This document shows, one piece after another, positions 48,845 to 57,015 of a stretch of DNA of 64,000 nucleotides. The stretch comes from Bacillus salipaludis (GTDB lineage: Bacteria > Bacillota > Bacilli > Bacillales_B > DSM-18226). The stretch spans positions 248,001-312,000 of the forward strand of contig NZ_SMYO01000004.1 in assembly GCF_004358205.1 (NCBI RefSeq), written 5' to 3'. The translations under genes and the position numbers were made by a program. The notes below the pieces were generated by a model, which saw only the letters and a list, made by a program, of their open reading frames with translations, did not search any database and had not been told where the DNA came from. The stretch's first letter is position 1. Each line of letters starts with the position of its first letter.

Positions 48845-51800
48845 GTGAGGTTTATTATTAAAAGTAAATGGCTCGTGTTAATTGCCTGGATTGCAGTCGT
48901 AGTGGGGTTATTCATGATTGCTCCGAATATGGCTGACCTTGTCCGTGATAAGGGGCAGGTCGATGTTCCAAAGGGATATTCCTCCCATTTAGCTACGGAG
49001 ATTATGAATCAGGTTCAGAAACAGAAGGATGGCGGCAAGGAAACCCAAGTCGCCCTTGTGTTTCATGATAATAAAAAGTTATCAAGTGCTGAAATAATCG
49101 AAGCAAAAAAGGCGATTCAAGCATTGGAAGACAACAAAGAAAAGCTTGGTATCACAGAAATCCTAAGTCATTTTAATGAAAAGAGCTTAAAAAATCAGCT
49201 TGTTGCTAAGGACGGGAAGTCCATCCTTGCTTCTGTTAAGGTGAACTGGAATGACCGTGAGCCCAAAGAAGTTAGTGCTGCCTTGTATAAAACAATTGAA
49301 ACTGTAAAGGTGGATCATTATTACACCAGTAACTGGATGATCAATGAGGATTTGATGAAAAGCTCTGAAGAAGGCTTGAAGAAAACAGAGGGAATTACAG
49401 TCGTGTTTATTTTAGCTGTATTACTACTTGTTTTTCGTTCATTAATATCACCTTTAATTCCATTGCTAACAGTGGGTATTACTTATCTGGCTGCGCAATC
49501 GATTATTGCTATTTTAGTAGATAAGCTGAATTTCCCTGTATCCAACTATACACAAATCTTTCTGGTTTGCGTTTTATTCGGAATAGGAACGGATTATTGT
49601 ATATTATTGCTTAGTAGATTCAAAGAGGAATTATCTCAAAGAGAAACGATCGTTGATGCAATCGTAGAAACATACCGAACCGCTGGACGAACGGTGTTAT
49701 TCAGTGGTTTAGCCGTGATGATTGGGTTTGCAACGATTGGTTTTTCTCAATTCATCCTCTACCAATCTTCTTCAGCGGTAGCCATTGGAGTGGCAATGCT
49801 TTTGATCGCCTTATTTACAATCGTTCCATTCTTCATGGCGGTATTAGGCAGAAAACTTTTCTGGCCGTCAAAGGGCAGTGCGGAACATGCTGAAAGCAAG
49901 CTTTGGGGGGCTGTCGGAAAGTTTTCCCTGGCTCGTCCAGTGATTTCATTATTAATTGTTGCGGCTATTTGTGTTCCATTTTTAGTTACGTATGATGGGA
50001 AATTATCGTTTAACTCATTAGAAGAAATCAGCGGAAAAGTTCCATCCATCCGTGCTTTTAATGCGATTGCTGACAGCTTTGGTCCTGGTGAATCAATGCC
50101 GACCCAAATCGTGATTAAAAATGATGAGGCAATGAATTCAACAGACTATATGGAATTGGCAGAAAAAATTAGTCAAGAAGTAGAAAAGGTGGATCAAGTT
50201 GACACGGTCCGTTCTGTCACGAGGCCTACAGGTGAAAAAATTAAAGACTTTTACGTGAATAAACAAGCTGAAAGTCTTGGGGATGGTTTAGGAAAAGGAA
50301 AGGATGGAATTACAAAAATTAGTGACGGCTTGCAAGAAGCAGGCAGCAAGCTTTCAAAATCCGGGCCGCAATTAAAAGGAGCAGTGAACGGAATTAACGG
50401 GTTAATTTCAGGAACCGATCAATTGCAAACGGGTTTGACTGATATTCAAACCAACCTTGCCAAAATTGAAAATGGAATCCGCCAAGGCTCAGCAGGTTCT
50501 ACAGAACTGATAAAAGGTTTAGAAAAAACGAAAGCTGGTGCCGAGGACTTACTTGCTGGCTATAAAAAGTTGCAAAAGGGTTATCATAACATAGATGCGA
50601 ATCTAAAAACATTAAACACCAAATATAAGGATGTAGGCGGTGGATTAACAGCTTTATCCAGTGCTCTTGCCCAGATTAAGAACGAAGATTTTACCTATTT
50701 GGAAAGTCATTATGATGGATTGGCGAAAGAAGGGCAATATCAAAAAATAAAAGGAACCGTTCAAGTACTCCAGCAGCAGCTAGCACCTCTTTCCGGTGGA
50801 CTTAATCAGTTAAACGCTGGTCTTTCTCAAATTACAAAGGGAATGGATACGGCGAACGCTGGATTTCAAAAAGCAAATGGCGGCCAGCAGGGACTTGCTG
50901 CTGGTCTGGAAAAGTTAATTAAAGGAATTGAGCAGCAGCAGGCAGGACTTGACAAGTTGGCAAACGGTCAAGGTCAAATTGTTGCTAATATGCCAAAACT
51001 GACTAGCGGTTTGTCTGGAATCAATGATGGACAAAAGCAACTGCTTACTGGATTTGGCGGTCTAACAGGCCAATTAACGCAGTTATCGAACGGGCTTGAC
51101 CAAAGTGCGAAAGGGTTAAATCAAGTGTCGGATGGTCTTGGTTCTGCTCAAGGTTATTTATCCGATTTATCCGACTCGACCAGTATGTCAGGATTCCATA
51201 TGCCAAAAGAAGTGGTGGAAAGCAAGGATTTTAAACAGGCAATGGATACCTATCTGTCGGATGACCGAAAAGTTATGACATTGGATGTGGTATTTAAAGC
51301 AAATCCATATTCAAATGAAGCGATTCACCAGGTTCCTGAAATTAAGGATGCGGTAAAAAGAGCGGTTAAAGGTACAAAGCTTGAAAATGCGGTTGTTGCC
51401 GTTGGCGGTATTACCAGCTCAAACGCAGATTTAAATAAAATGTCCAATCAGGATTTTTCACGGACAGTTGTCCTTATGCTGATTGGAATTACGCTGATCT
51501 TAATTCTTTTATTTAGATCTATTATCATGCCGATATATATTATTGGCTCATTGATTTTAACTTACTATACAGCGATGGCCATGAATGAAGCGCTATTTGT
51601 AAACCTGTTGGGCTATACAGGAATCAGCTGGGCGGTTCCATTCTTTGGATTTGTAATTTTGATGGCTCTGGGAGTCGATTATAGTATTTTCTTGATGGAT
51701 CGCTTTAATGAGTATAAGGATTTAAAGGTAGCAGATGCGATGCTGTTATCGATGAAAAAGATGGGTACGGTCATTATCTCGGCAGCGATTATTTTAGGAG

Positions 51801-51982
51801 GAACATTTGCGGCAATGATGCCTTCAGGGATGCTATCATTGCTCCAGATTGCTTCGATTGTCTTAGTTGGTTTATTATTGTACGCGTTCGTCATCTTGCC
51901 ATTGTTTATTCCAGTCATGGTTAAAAACTTTGGCAAAGCCAATTGGTGGCCGTTTAGTAATATGACAAATAATTTAAAATAG
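48845..51982 (+). CDS. MMPL/RND family exporter (YdgH-like)
   Basis: A 1045-residue membrane transporter with two MMPL/RND halves. The first has one N-terminal helix and a helix bundle near residues 180-380 (GIGTDYCILLLSRFKEEL); the second lies near 865-1035 (ALGVDYSIFLMDRFNEY). The two GxDY motifs are proton-relay positions. Between them is a long extracytoplasmic region (about 470-770) of heptad-like GL-x-QLxxGL repeats predicted as coiled coil, as in YhgE/Pip-type proteins. Substrate unknown; drugs or lipids are typical. Starts at GTG 48845 behind CAGGAGGAG. Confidence 0.88.
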   Translation: MRFIIKSKWLVLIAWIAVVVGLFMIAPNMADLVRDKGQVDVPKGYSSHLATEIMNQVQKQKDGGKETQVALVFHDNKKLSSAEIIEAKKAIQALEDNKEKLGITEILSHFNEKSLKNQLVAKDGKSILASVKVNWNDREPKEVSAALYKTIETVKVDHYYTSNWMINEDLMKSSEEGLKKTEGITVVFILAVLLLVFRSLISPLIPLLTVGITYLAAQSIIAILVDKLNFPVSNYTQIFLVCVLFGIGTDYCILLLSRFKEELSQRETIVDAIVETYRTAGRTVLFSGLAVMIGFATIGFSQFILYQSSSAVAIGVAMLLIALFTIVPFFMAVLGRKLFWPSKGSAEHAESKLWGAVGKFSLARPVISLLIVAAICVPFLVTYDGKLSFNSLEEISGKVPSIRAFNAIADSFGPGESMPTQIVIKNDEAMNSTDYMELAEKISQEVEKVDQVDTVRSVTRPTGEKIKDFYVNKQAESLGDGLGKGKDGITKISDGLQEAGSKLSKSGPQLKGAVNGINGLISGTDQLQTGLTDIQTNLAKIENGIRQGSAGSTELIKGLEKTKAGAEDLLAGYKKLQKGYHNIDANLKTLNTKYKDVGGGLTALSSALAQIKNEDFTYLESHYDGLAKEGQYQKIKGTVQVLQQQLAPLSGGLNQLNAGLSQITKGMDTANAGFQKANGGQQGLAAGLEKLIKGIEQQQAGLDKLANGQGQIVANMPKLTSGLSGINDGQKQLLTGFGGLTGQLTQLSNGLDQSAKGLNQVSDGLGSAQGYLSDLSDSTSMSGFHMPKEVVESKDFKQAMDTYLSDDRKVMTLDVVFKANPYSNEAIHQVPEIKDAVKRAVKGTKLENAVVAVGGITSSNADLNKMSNQDFSRTVVLMLIGITLILILLFRSIIMPIYIIGSLILTYYTAMAMNEALFVNLLGYTGISWAVPFFGFVILMALGVDYSIFLMDRFNEYKDLKVADAMLLSMKKMGTVIISAAIILGGTFAAMMPSGMLSLLQIASIVLVGLLLYAFVILPLFIPVMVKNFGKANWWPFSNMTNNLK

Positions 51983-51991
51983 ATTAAAAAA

Positions 51992-52047
51992 GAGGCATCT
52001 AAGTGATGCCTCCAGGCTGTCGAAAAACCTTCGACAGCCTTTATTTT
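51992..52047 (+). terminator. Tandem hairpins after the MMPL gene
   Basis: First hairpin GAGGCATC/GATGCCTC (51992-52012). Second AGGCTGTCGAA/TTCGACAGCCT (52014-52040) followed by a T-rich run. The second has the shape of an intrinsic terminator. Confidence 0.8.
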
Positions 52048-52230
52048 ATTCATCTGCTTTAACAATAAACCGCGTTAATTTATTATAATATAATTAACAA
52101 AATTATTAATAAAGTGGCGAATTCCAATGTTCAAACCTAAATAGTCCTCTCAAAACGAATATGAATTTGTATCTATAGATGAAATAGTTCTTGATGGAAA
52201 AAGTGTGTGGCAATATTTAAATTTATTATC

Positions 52231-52366
52231 CCTGTTGATTGGAGCGGAAGGTGCGAAGACTCCTGCGGGAGTACGGGGCAGGGGAGACCCCGCAGGCGCC
52301 TAAGCGCCGAGGAGGCTCCCCGGCACGCCCGCGGAAAGCGAAGCACCTGGAGCGGAAATCAGCAGG
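52231..52366. repeat. MITE-like structured repeat, copy 2
   Basis: A 136-bp element with termini CCTGTTGATT and AATCAGCAGG, highly similar to 21359-21490. The stem AGGTGC (52249-52254) with GCACCT (52343-52348) is perfect, and differs from copy 1 by paired changes. The central GGGGCAGGGGAGACCCCGC block is identical in both. Confidence 0.88.
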
Positions 52367-52540
52367 ACTTTGAGCATGCACAATATTTAATGATAATTCT
52401 GTTAGTTAGACTCAAACAAATTAAAAAATGCCGGTACATATACCCTTTCTCGACAATCCGGAGGTATCCAAGTGATGTCTCTTTTTTTAATCTATTTAAA
52501 GTAAAAACTTTTAATAGTTTTGTAATATTTTTGATATATT

Positions 52541-52566
52541 TGAAACATTTTGCGAGAAAAATCGTC
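52541..52566 (+). promoter_or_regulatory. ECF-sigma promoter of the polysaccharide deacetylase
   Basis: TGAAAC (52541-52546), exactly 16 bp, CGTC (52563-52566). This is the consensus for the overlapping SigM/SigW/SigX group of Bacillus. It lies 50 bp before the start codon. TATAAT follows at 52567, but no sigma-A -35 is at the right distance. Confidence 0.75.
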
Positions 52567-52615
52567 TATAATGGGCGTAAGGACATAAAATTACAGCAAA
52601 GAGGGATTTAAAAAA

Positions 52616-53632
52616 ATGGGGATGGGGAAAAATAGATGGTTAAAGGGAACCTTTCTGTGCAGTGTCGCTTTGGGCATACTCACTTCAGGGGCCTTTATCA
52701 TCTATAATTTCGGTTCAAAGGCAGAAGCAAATGAACCTAGTATCGGAGAAAAGGACAGAAGTTTAATGTCTTTAAAAAAGACAGCTGGATCAATTTATCA
52801 AGTTACGATAGATGATTTGTTTGAAAAGGAATTATGGCAAGAGAAGCAGCATGCCGCTGATTTACGGCATTGGCAAAAAGTAGATGACGAGATTCATAAT
52901 AAAGGATATAAAACAACTGTAAAGCATAGTGCTCCAGAACACACAGCCGCAAACAAAAATAAAACTCCTAAATCATCGAAAAAGGACACCGATTTAGTTC
53001 AGCCAAAGGATAACAAATTAAAAACAGTAAATAGCAGAAAAAGAACCATTTATTTAACTTTTGATGATGGACCGGAAAGCTTTTCGGAGGATATTCTTGC
53101 AGTACTGGAAAAATATCATTACAAAGCTACTTTTTTTATGCTCGATGGCAATATTAAAAGATATCCCCATGCGGTTAAAAAGATGGTGAAGCTTGGGGAA
53201 AGCATCGGCATTCATGGTGTAACCCATAATGTTAAACTTTTTTATGCATCGGAAAAATCTGTATTGGGAGAATTAAATAAGACCCAGTATTCTTTAAAAA
53301 CCATAACAGGGGAAGATTCTCATTTAATTCGAACACCTTACGGAAGCTATCCATATATGACTAAAGAAGAAAAACAGGCAGTCTCAAAAAGCGGGTATAG
53401 GATGTGGGACTGGAATATTGACAGTCAGGACTGGTATTACAGGGACGAACGATTTGTAAAAAATGTAATCCAGCAATTGAAGCAGAAATCAAAACAAAAG
53501 GGGCCGATTGTAATCCTAATGCATGAAAAAAGGGAAACCTTGAAACACCTGCCTAAACTGCTGGACTATTTAAGCAAGCACGGCTATGAAAGTAAAGCGC
53601 TGGACGACTCGATGAAACCTGTCCATTTTTAA
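52616..53632 (+). CDS. Membrane-anchored polysaccharide deacetylase
   Basis: A 338-residue exported protein: N-terminal signal anchor (about 10-30), a charged linker (about 35-140), then a NodB domain (about 142-330). Deacetylase motifs: TFDDGPES (catalytic Asp pair), metal histidines in GIHGVTHN, RTPYGSYPY, DWNIDSQDW and ILMHEK (usual LMHD, here Glu). Likely acts on peptidoglycan GlcNAc or another wall polymer. ATG 52622 is an alternative start. The ECF promoter directly upstream points to a cell-envelope stress role. Confidence 0.88.
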   Translation: MGMGKNRWLKGTFLCSVALGILTSGAFIIYNFGSKAEANEPSIGEKDRSLMSLKKTAGSIYQVTIDDLFEKELWQEKQHAADLRHWQKVDDEIHNKGYKTTVKHSAPEHTAANKNKTPKSSKKDTDLVQPKDNKLKTVNSRKRTIYLTFDDGPESFSEDILAVLEKYHYKATFFMLDGNIKRYPHAVKKMVKLGESIGIHGVTHNVKLFYASEKSVLGELNKTQYSLKTITGEDSHLIRTPYGSYPYMTKEEKQAVSKSGYRMWDWNIDSQDWYYRDERFVKNVIQQLKQKSKQKGPIVILMHEKRETLKHLPKLLDYLSKHGYESKALDDSMKPVHF

Positions 53633-53742
53633 CGTTGCTGGAAGGAATGTTTTTAAAAAGTAACAATTTTAAAAAATGATTTGTTATAATAAATTTAGTG
53701 TATTTAGACTATAAGTACAAACAATGGGGTTAGATTAAATAT

Positions 53743-54744
53743 ATGATCACTAAACTTTGGCAGAGCAGCGGTTTTAAAAGAATATTAATCTTCATTTTCA
53801 TTGCCCTTATCATATATGGGATGAAAGAGATGATTAACTTAATTTTATTTACCTTTATTTTTACGTTTTTAATGGATCGTTTAGTTAAATTTATTGAGGG
53901 GAAAGTTCGACTGAATCGAAAGATCATTGTGGTGGTCTCCTATGCGGTGATTGTTGGATTGCTTTCGTATGGATTAGTCGTTTATTTACCGCTTATTGCA
54001 GCAGAAATAACGCAGCTTATTAAACAATTAACCACCTTCTATACAACAAAGCATGATAATATTGTTTTAAATTATATCACGGAAAAAATTGAAGAAATCC
54101 AAATATCGAATTACTTAGAGCAGGGATTTACCTTCTTAATCAAATATTTTACAGATATAAGTAAGGTAAGTCTGCAAATTCTTTTGGCACTTTTAATGAG
54201 TTTATTTTTCCTGCTGGAAAAACCAAGGTTAATTGAGTTTACAAAGAAATTTAAAAAGAGCAAGATTTCCTCCATTTACGTTGAAATTGAGTTTTTTGCC
54301 CGAAAGTTTGTGGGGACATTTGGTAAGGTAATCGAGGCTCAATTAATTATTGCAGTCGTTAACTGTATTTTAACAACGATTTCTTTATGGATCTTGGATT
54401 TCCCACAGCTGGGCGGACTTTCGATTATGATTTTCCTTCTAGGGCTCATTCCGGTAGCAGGGGTGATTCTATCGTTAATTCCACTGACGATTATCGCCTA
54501 CAGTATCGGTGGTTTAATGAAGGTTCTTTATGTTGGAATAGCCATCGCGATTATTCATGGGATTGAAGCCTATATTTTAAATCCAAATTTGATGTCGTCT
54601 AAGACCAATCTTCCTGTTTTCTATACGTTTATTATCTTGATTTTCTCTGAGCACTTTTTTGGGGTTTGGGGTTTGATTGTCGGAATTCCGATCTTTGTTT
54701 TCCTTCTGGATGTTTTAGAAGTGACGGATCAAAAAAAGGTATAA
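53743..54744 (+). CDS. AI-2E family transporter
   Basis: A 333-residue polytopic protein with about seven hydrophobic helices and the family fold of AI-2E/PerM proteins (N-terminal helix pair, a soluble segment near 90-140, and the C-terminal GLIPVAGVILSLIPLTIIAYS and VWGLIVGIPIFVFLLDV blocks). Despite the name, most members are not autoinducer exporters; some are Na+/H+ antiporters. The ribosome site is weak (GGGGTTAG). An extended -10 TGTTATAAT lies at 53682-53690. A terminator follows. Confidence 0.82.
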   Translation: MITKLWQSSGFKRILIFIFIALIIYGMKEMINLILFTFIFTFLMDRLVKFIEGKVRLNRKIIVVVSYAVIVGLLSYGLVVYLPLIAAEITQLIKQLTTFYTTKHDNIVLNYITEKIEEIQISNYLEQGFTFLIKYFTDISKVSLQILLALLMSLFFLLEKPRLIEFTKKFKKSKISSIYVEIEFFARKFVGTFGKVIEAQLIIAVVNCILTTISLWILDFPQLGGLSIMIFLLGLIPVAGVILSLIPLTIIAYSIGGLMKVLYVGIAIAIIHGIEAYILNPNLMSSKTNLPVFYTFIILIFSEHFFGVWGLIVGIPIFVFLLDVLEVTDQKKV

Positions 54745-54747
54745 TTT

Positions 54748-54779
54748 GAACCCCCATTCTAAAAAGAATGGGGGTTGTG
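54748..54779 (+). terminator. Terminator after the AI-2E family gene
   Basis: AACCCCCATTC (54748-54758) pairs with GAATGGGGGTT (54765-54775). The downstream T tract is short. Confidence 0.75.
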
Positions 54780-54811
54780 TTATTCTAAGGGTATTGAAGG
54801 AGGTTATAAGC

Positions 54812-55045
54812 ATGAGCGAATGTAAGCTGGACCATTCACATGAAGATGTAAAAATGAAATATGAATCACAGGCAGCCTTTTTGCCTAAAGAGATGCAGCC
54901 ATTATTTAAGCAGTTTTTTGAAAAAGAACATTCACAGGAATTATTGAATGAGGTTTTCCATTTATTAAAAAAATACGATCTCGTGTCCGATGATGAGAAA
55001 AGTGTACGAAACAATCGTTTATTTCTAGTTTTAGAAAATGCATAA
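54812..55045 (+). CDS. Small conserved-type cytoplasmic protein of unknown function
   Basis: A 77-residue soluble protein, rich in Glu, Lys and His, predicted mostly helical (FLPKEMQPLFKQFFEKEHSQELLNEVFHLLKKYDLV in two helices). I do not recognise a family. GAAGGAGGT at 54796-54804 strongly supports ATG 54812; the frame's upstream ATG 54746 lies inside the terminator of the preceding gene. It stands alone between two terminators. Confidence 0.7.
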   Translation: MSECKLDHSHEDVKMKYESQAAFLPKEMQPLFKQFFEKEHSQELLNEVFHLLKKYDLVSDDEKSVRNNRLFLVLENA

Positions 55046-55078
55046 AATGAGGGCCCGTTTTTAAGACGGGCCGCTTTA
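55046..55078. terminator. Bidirectional hairpin between the small gene and the AlkD-like gene
   Basis: GGCCCGT (55051-55057) pairs with ACGGGCC (55065-55071), loop TTTTAAG. Overlaps the 3' end of the minus-strand gene. Confidence 0.65.
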
Positions 55079-55783
55079 GCAGATACAGGTCTTTTTCTTT
55101 ACGCCAATTTTTCCTTTTTGGTCAATTTTTTTAATATATTCAGTTGCAATTGGTACTTTACAGGCTGTTTTCCCTACATCGACCTGCACTTTTCCGATTT
55201 TTTCTGCCACTTTAATTGCCTCATTATGTAAGGAAACTATATATGCACCGACACATATCACAAAGAGATTCATCACGTAACGAACCCGATTTTTTTCTTC
55301 ATGAATGGTTGCCTCGACCAGATCGAGTAATTTGCGAATTTCAGTTATATCTAAATTTTCATCAGGGGCAATCGATAAATAGTTTGCATAGGTGCTCCAG
55401 CCGCAAACGGCAATCATTTCTTTTTCAGACCTCATCCATTCCCGTGCAAGTTCAAGGGCATATGGACTTTCGGCGGCCACCCCTGCCACCGTGTATTCAG
55501 AAAGTAAATACCAATTTGCTTTCTTCACCCAACCCTGAAGTGTTTCTTTTGAGATTTTTTGCGGATTAATCGAAAGTCCTGCCAAATACATTGCATCATG
55601 GTTATCAGAATTAAATAACGCTAATGCTAATTCATGATCCTTTTTTACGTATTTTACCAATTTTTTTAAATCTCCAACCTTAACTCCAAAAAGAGGTTCT
55701 TTTGCTCCATGGTTGACAAAGGTTTTTTTCGTTTGTTCCGACCCAAGTTCAGCTAGCTTTTTCATCATTTCATCGAAAGTCAT
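55076..55783 (-). CDS. AlkD-like HEAT-repeat protein (DNA alkylation repair family)
   Basis: A 235-residue all-helical protein of the DNA alkylation repair family (AlkC/AlkD superfamily). N-terminal block GAKEPLFGVKVGDLKKLVKYVKKDHELALALF and helices HDAMYLAGLSI match the HEAT-like repeats. The segment where AlkD glycosylases carry a Trp-Trp-Asp motif reads KKANWYLLSEYTVAG here, so the catalytic Asp appears absent (memory comparison). It may bind DNA without base excision. Ends CIC at the C-terminus with three cysteines nearby. AAAGGAGAA precedes its ATG at 55783. Confidence 0.75.
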   Translation of the reverse strand: MTFDEMMKKLAELGSEQTKKTFVNHGAKEPLFGVKVGDLKKLVKYVKKDHELALALFNSDNHDAMYLAGLSINPQKISKETLQGWVKKANWYLLSEYTVAGVAAESPYALELAREWMRSEKEMIAVCGWSTYANYLSIAPDENLDITEIRKLLDLVEATIHEEKNRVRYVMNLFVICVGAYIVSLHNEAIKVAEKIGKVQVDVGKTACKVPIATEYIKKIDQKGKIGVKKKTCIC

Positions 55784-55980
55784 GTAATTTCTCCTTTTGT
55801 AGATATAAATACATCTTTGTTTCTTAATTTCTTGACGGGTTATTTAAATACCTTCTACAATATACCTTGTTTTCTAAAATATTCCGTTTTTATACAAGGG
55901 CTTCTTGAGATTTTTTCATGAATCCAGGTGATTTAGAAAATATTAAGGGTATTAATTATATAAAAAGAATAGGGGATACG

Positions 55981-56955
55981 ATGAGAGAATTATTTCAGTT
56001 ATTAAAAAAGGGCAATAAGTCAGCGATGCTGGCTGCGATTATTAATACGATCATAGCTATTATTAAAGGGGTTGCCTATTCGTTTACGGGAAATGTAGCG
56101 ATGTTCGCTGAAACGATGCACAGTTTAGGGGACGCGGCAAATCAGTTATTTGTTTTTATTGGGTCTGCCTTAAGTAAAAAAGCACCAACGGAACGATTTC
56201 CCAATGGATTCGGCCGCTTGGTCAACTTAGTTCTATTAGGTGCCGTCCTAGTCGTTGGGATAATGGCATTTGAGACAATTGTGGAAGGCTATCATCATGT
56301 CATCCATCCTACAGCATCCCATGGATTTGTCCTTAATATTGTTGTGTTAGGAGTCTCAACGATTCTTGAGACATCCGTTCTATTTAGAGCGATGAAGGAA
56401 ATTTTGCATGAAGTAGAGGTCCAGGCTAAAGGCTTAAATGTATTTGCTCAAAGTTTTGCGAATTTGGGGAGAGCAAAGCCCGCTACGAAACTGGTTTTTA
56501 TGGAGGATATGGTCGCAACACTCGGCGGCTTGTTGGCAATTATAGCTGTCCTTATTTCTCATTTTACCGCTTTTCACCAGGCAGAGGGACTTGTTTCGAT
56601 TATTATTGGAGCGATGATGTTCTTTGTCGTCGGCAGGGTATTTTTAGATAATGCCGCAGGTGTTATCGGGCAGGCAGATGAAGAAATGGAAGACAAAATT
56701 GGTAATCTCGTGATGGCAGATCCTGATGTGAAGGATATCCAGGGGATAACCGTTATTAAAGAGGGGGAGGATCTCCACGTTGAATTAGAAATAGAGGTTG
56801 ATCCGAAATTGACAGTTGCTGCAGCAGATGATATAAAAGACCGCCTTGAAGAAAGAATTATGGCGGAAAAGGGTGTAGTCGACGTCACCATTGAAATTGA
56901 CGAAGATGATCAGGTCATGAATTGGAAACCTCAGACGGAAGAAACGGCAAAATAA
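55981..56955 (+). CDS. Cation diffusion facilitator family transporter
   Basis: A 324-residue divalent-metal exporter. Six helices (about 10-205) and a C-terminal ferredoxin-like cytoplasmic domain (about 215-310). Helix 2 carries HSLGD (HxxxD metal site) in ETMHSLGDAANQLF. Helix 5 has FMEDMVATLGG, lacking the usual HxxxD/DxxxD, as in the SLC30A9-like branch. The frame opens at ATG 55918, but TAGGGGAT at 55970-55977 fits ATG 55981, which starts just before the first helix. Metal not predictable. Confidence 0.85.
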   Translation: MRELFQLLKKGNKSAMLAAIINTIIAIIKGVAYSFTGNVAMFAETMHSLGDAANQLFVFIGSALSKKAPTERFPNGFGRLVNLVLLGAVLVVGIMAFETIVEGYHHVIHPTASHGFVLNIVVLGVSTILETSVLFRAMKEILHEVEVQAKGLNVFAQSFANLGRAKPATKLVFMEDMVATLGGLLAIIAVLISHFTAFHQAEGLVSIIIGAMMFFVVGRVFLDNAAGVIGQADEEMEDKIGNLVMADPDVKDIQGITVIKEGEDLHVELEIEVDPKLTVAAADDIKDRLEERIMAEKGVVDVTIEIDEDDQVMNWKPQTEETAK

Positions 56956-57015
56956 GTATAAAACAAATTGTATGTTGGGAACCTAATTTTAAACCGTGTT
57001 TTTAGGGGGGATATA

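Larger units (their letters stand above)
52048..52615. other. Long intergenic region without a gene
   Basis: Nearly 570 bp without a supported gene. It holds the second MITE-like repeat (52231-52366), AT-rich sequence on both sides and, near the end, an ECF-type promoter. An open frame from 52207 runs through the GC-rich repeat but has no ribosome site and its composition is that of the repeat, so it is not called. Confidence 0.7.

Noticed and set aside
52207..52611. A 134-codon open frame
   Set aside because: It runs through the MITE-like repeat, has no ribosome site, overlaps the ECF promoter of the next gene and has Arg/Gly-rich composition set by the repeat.
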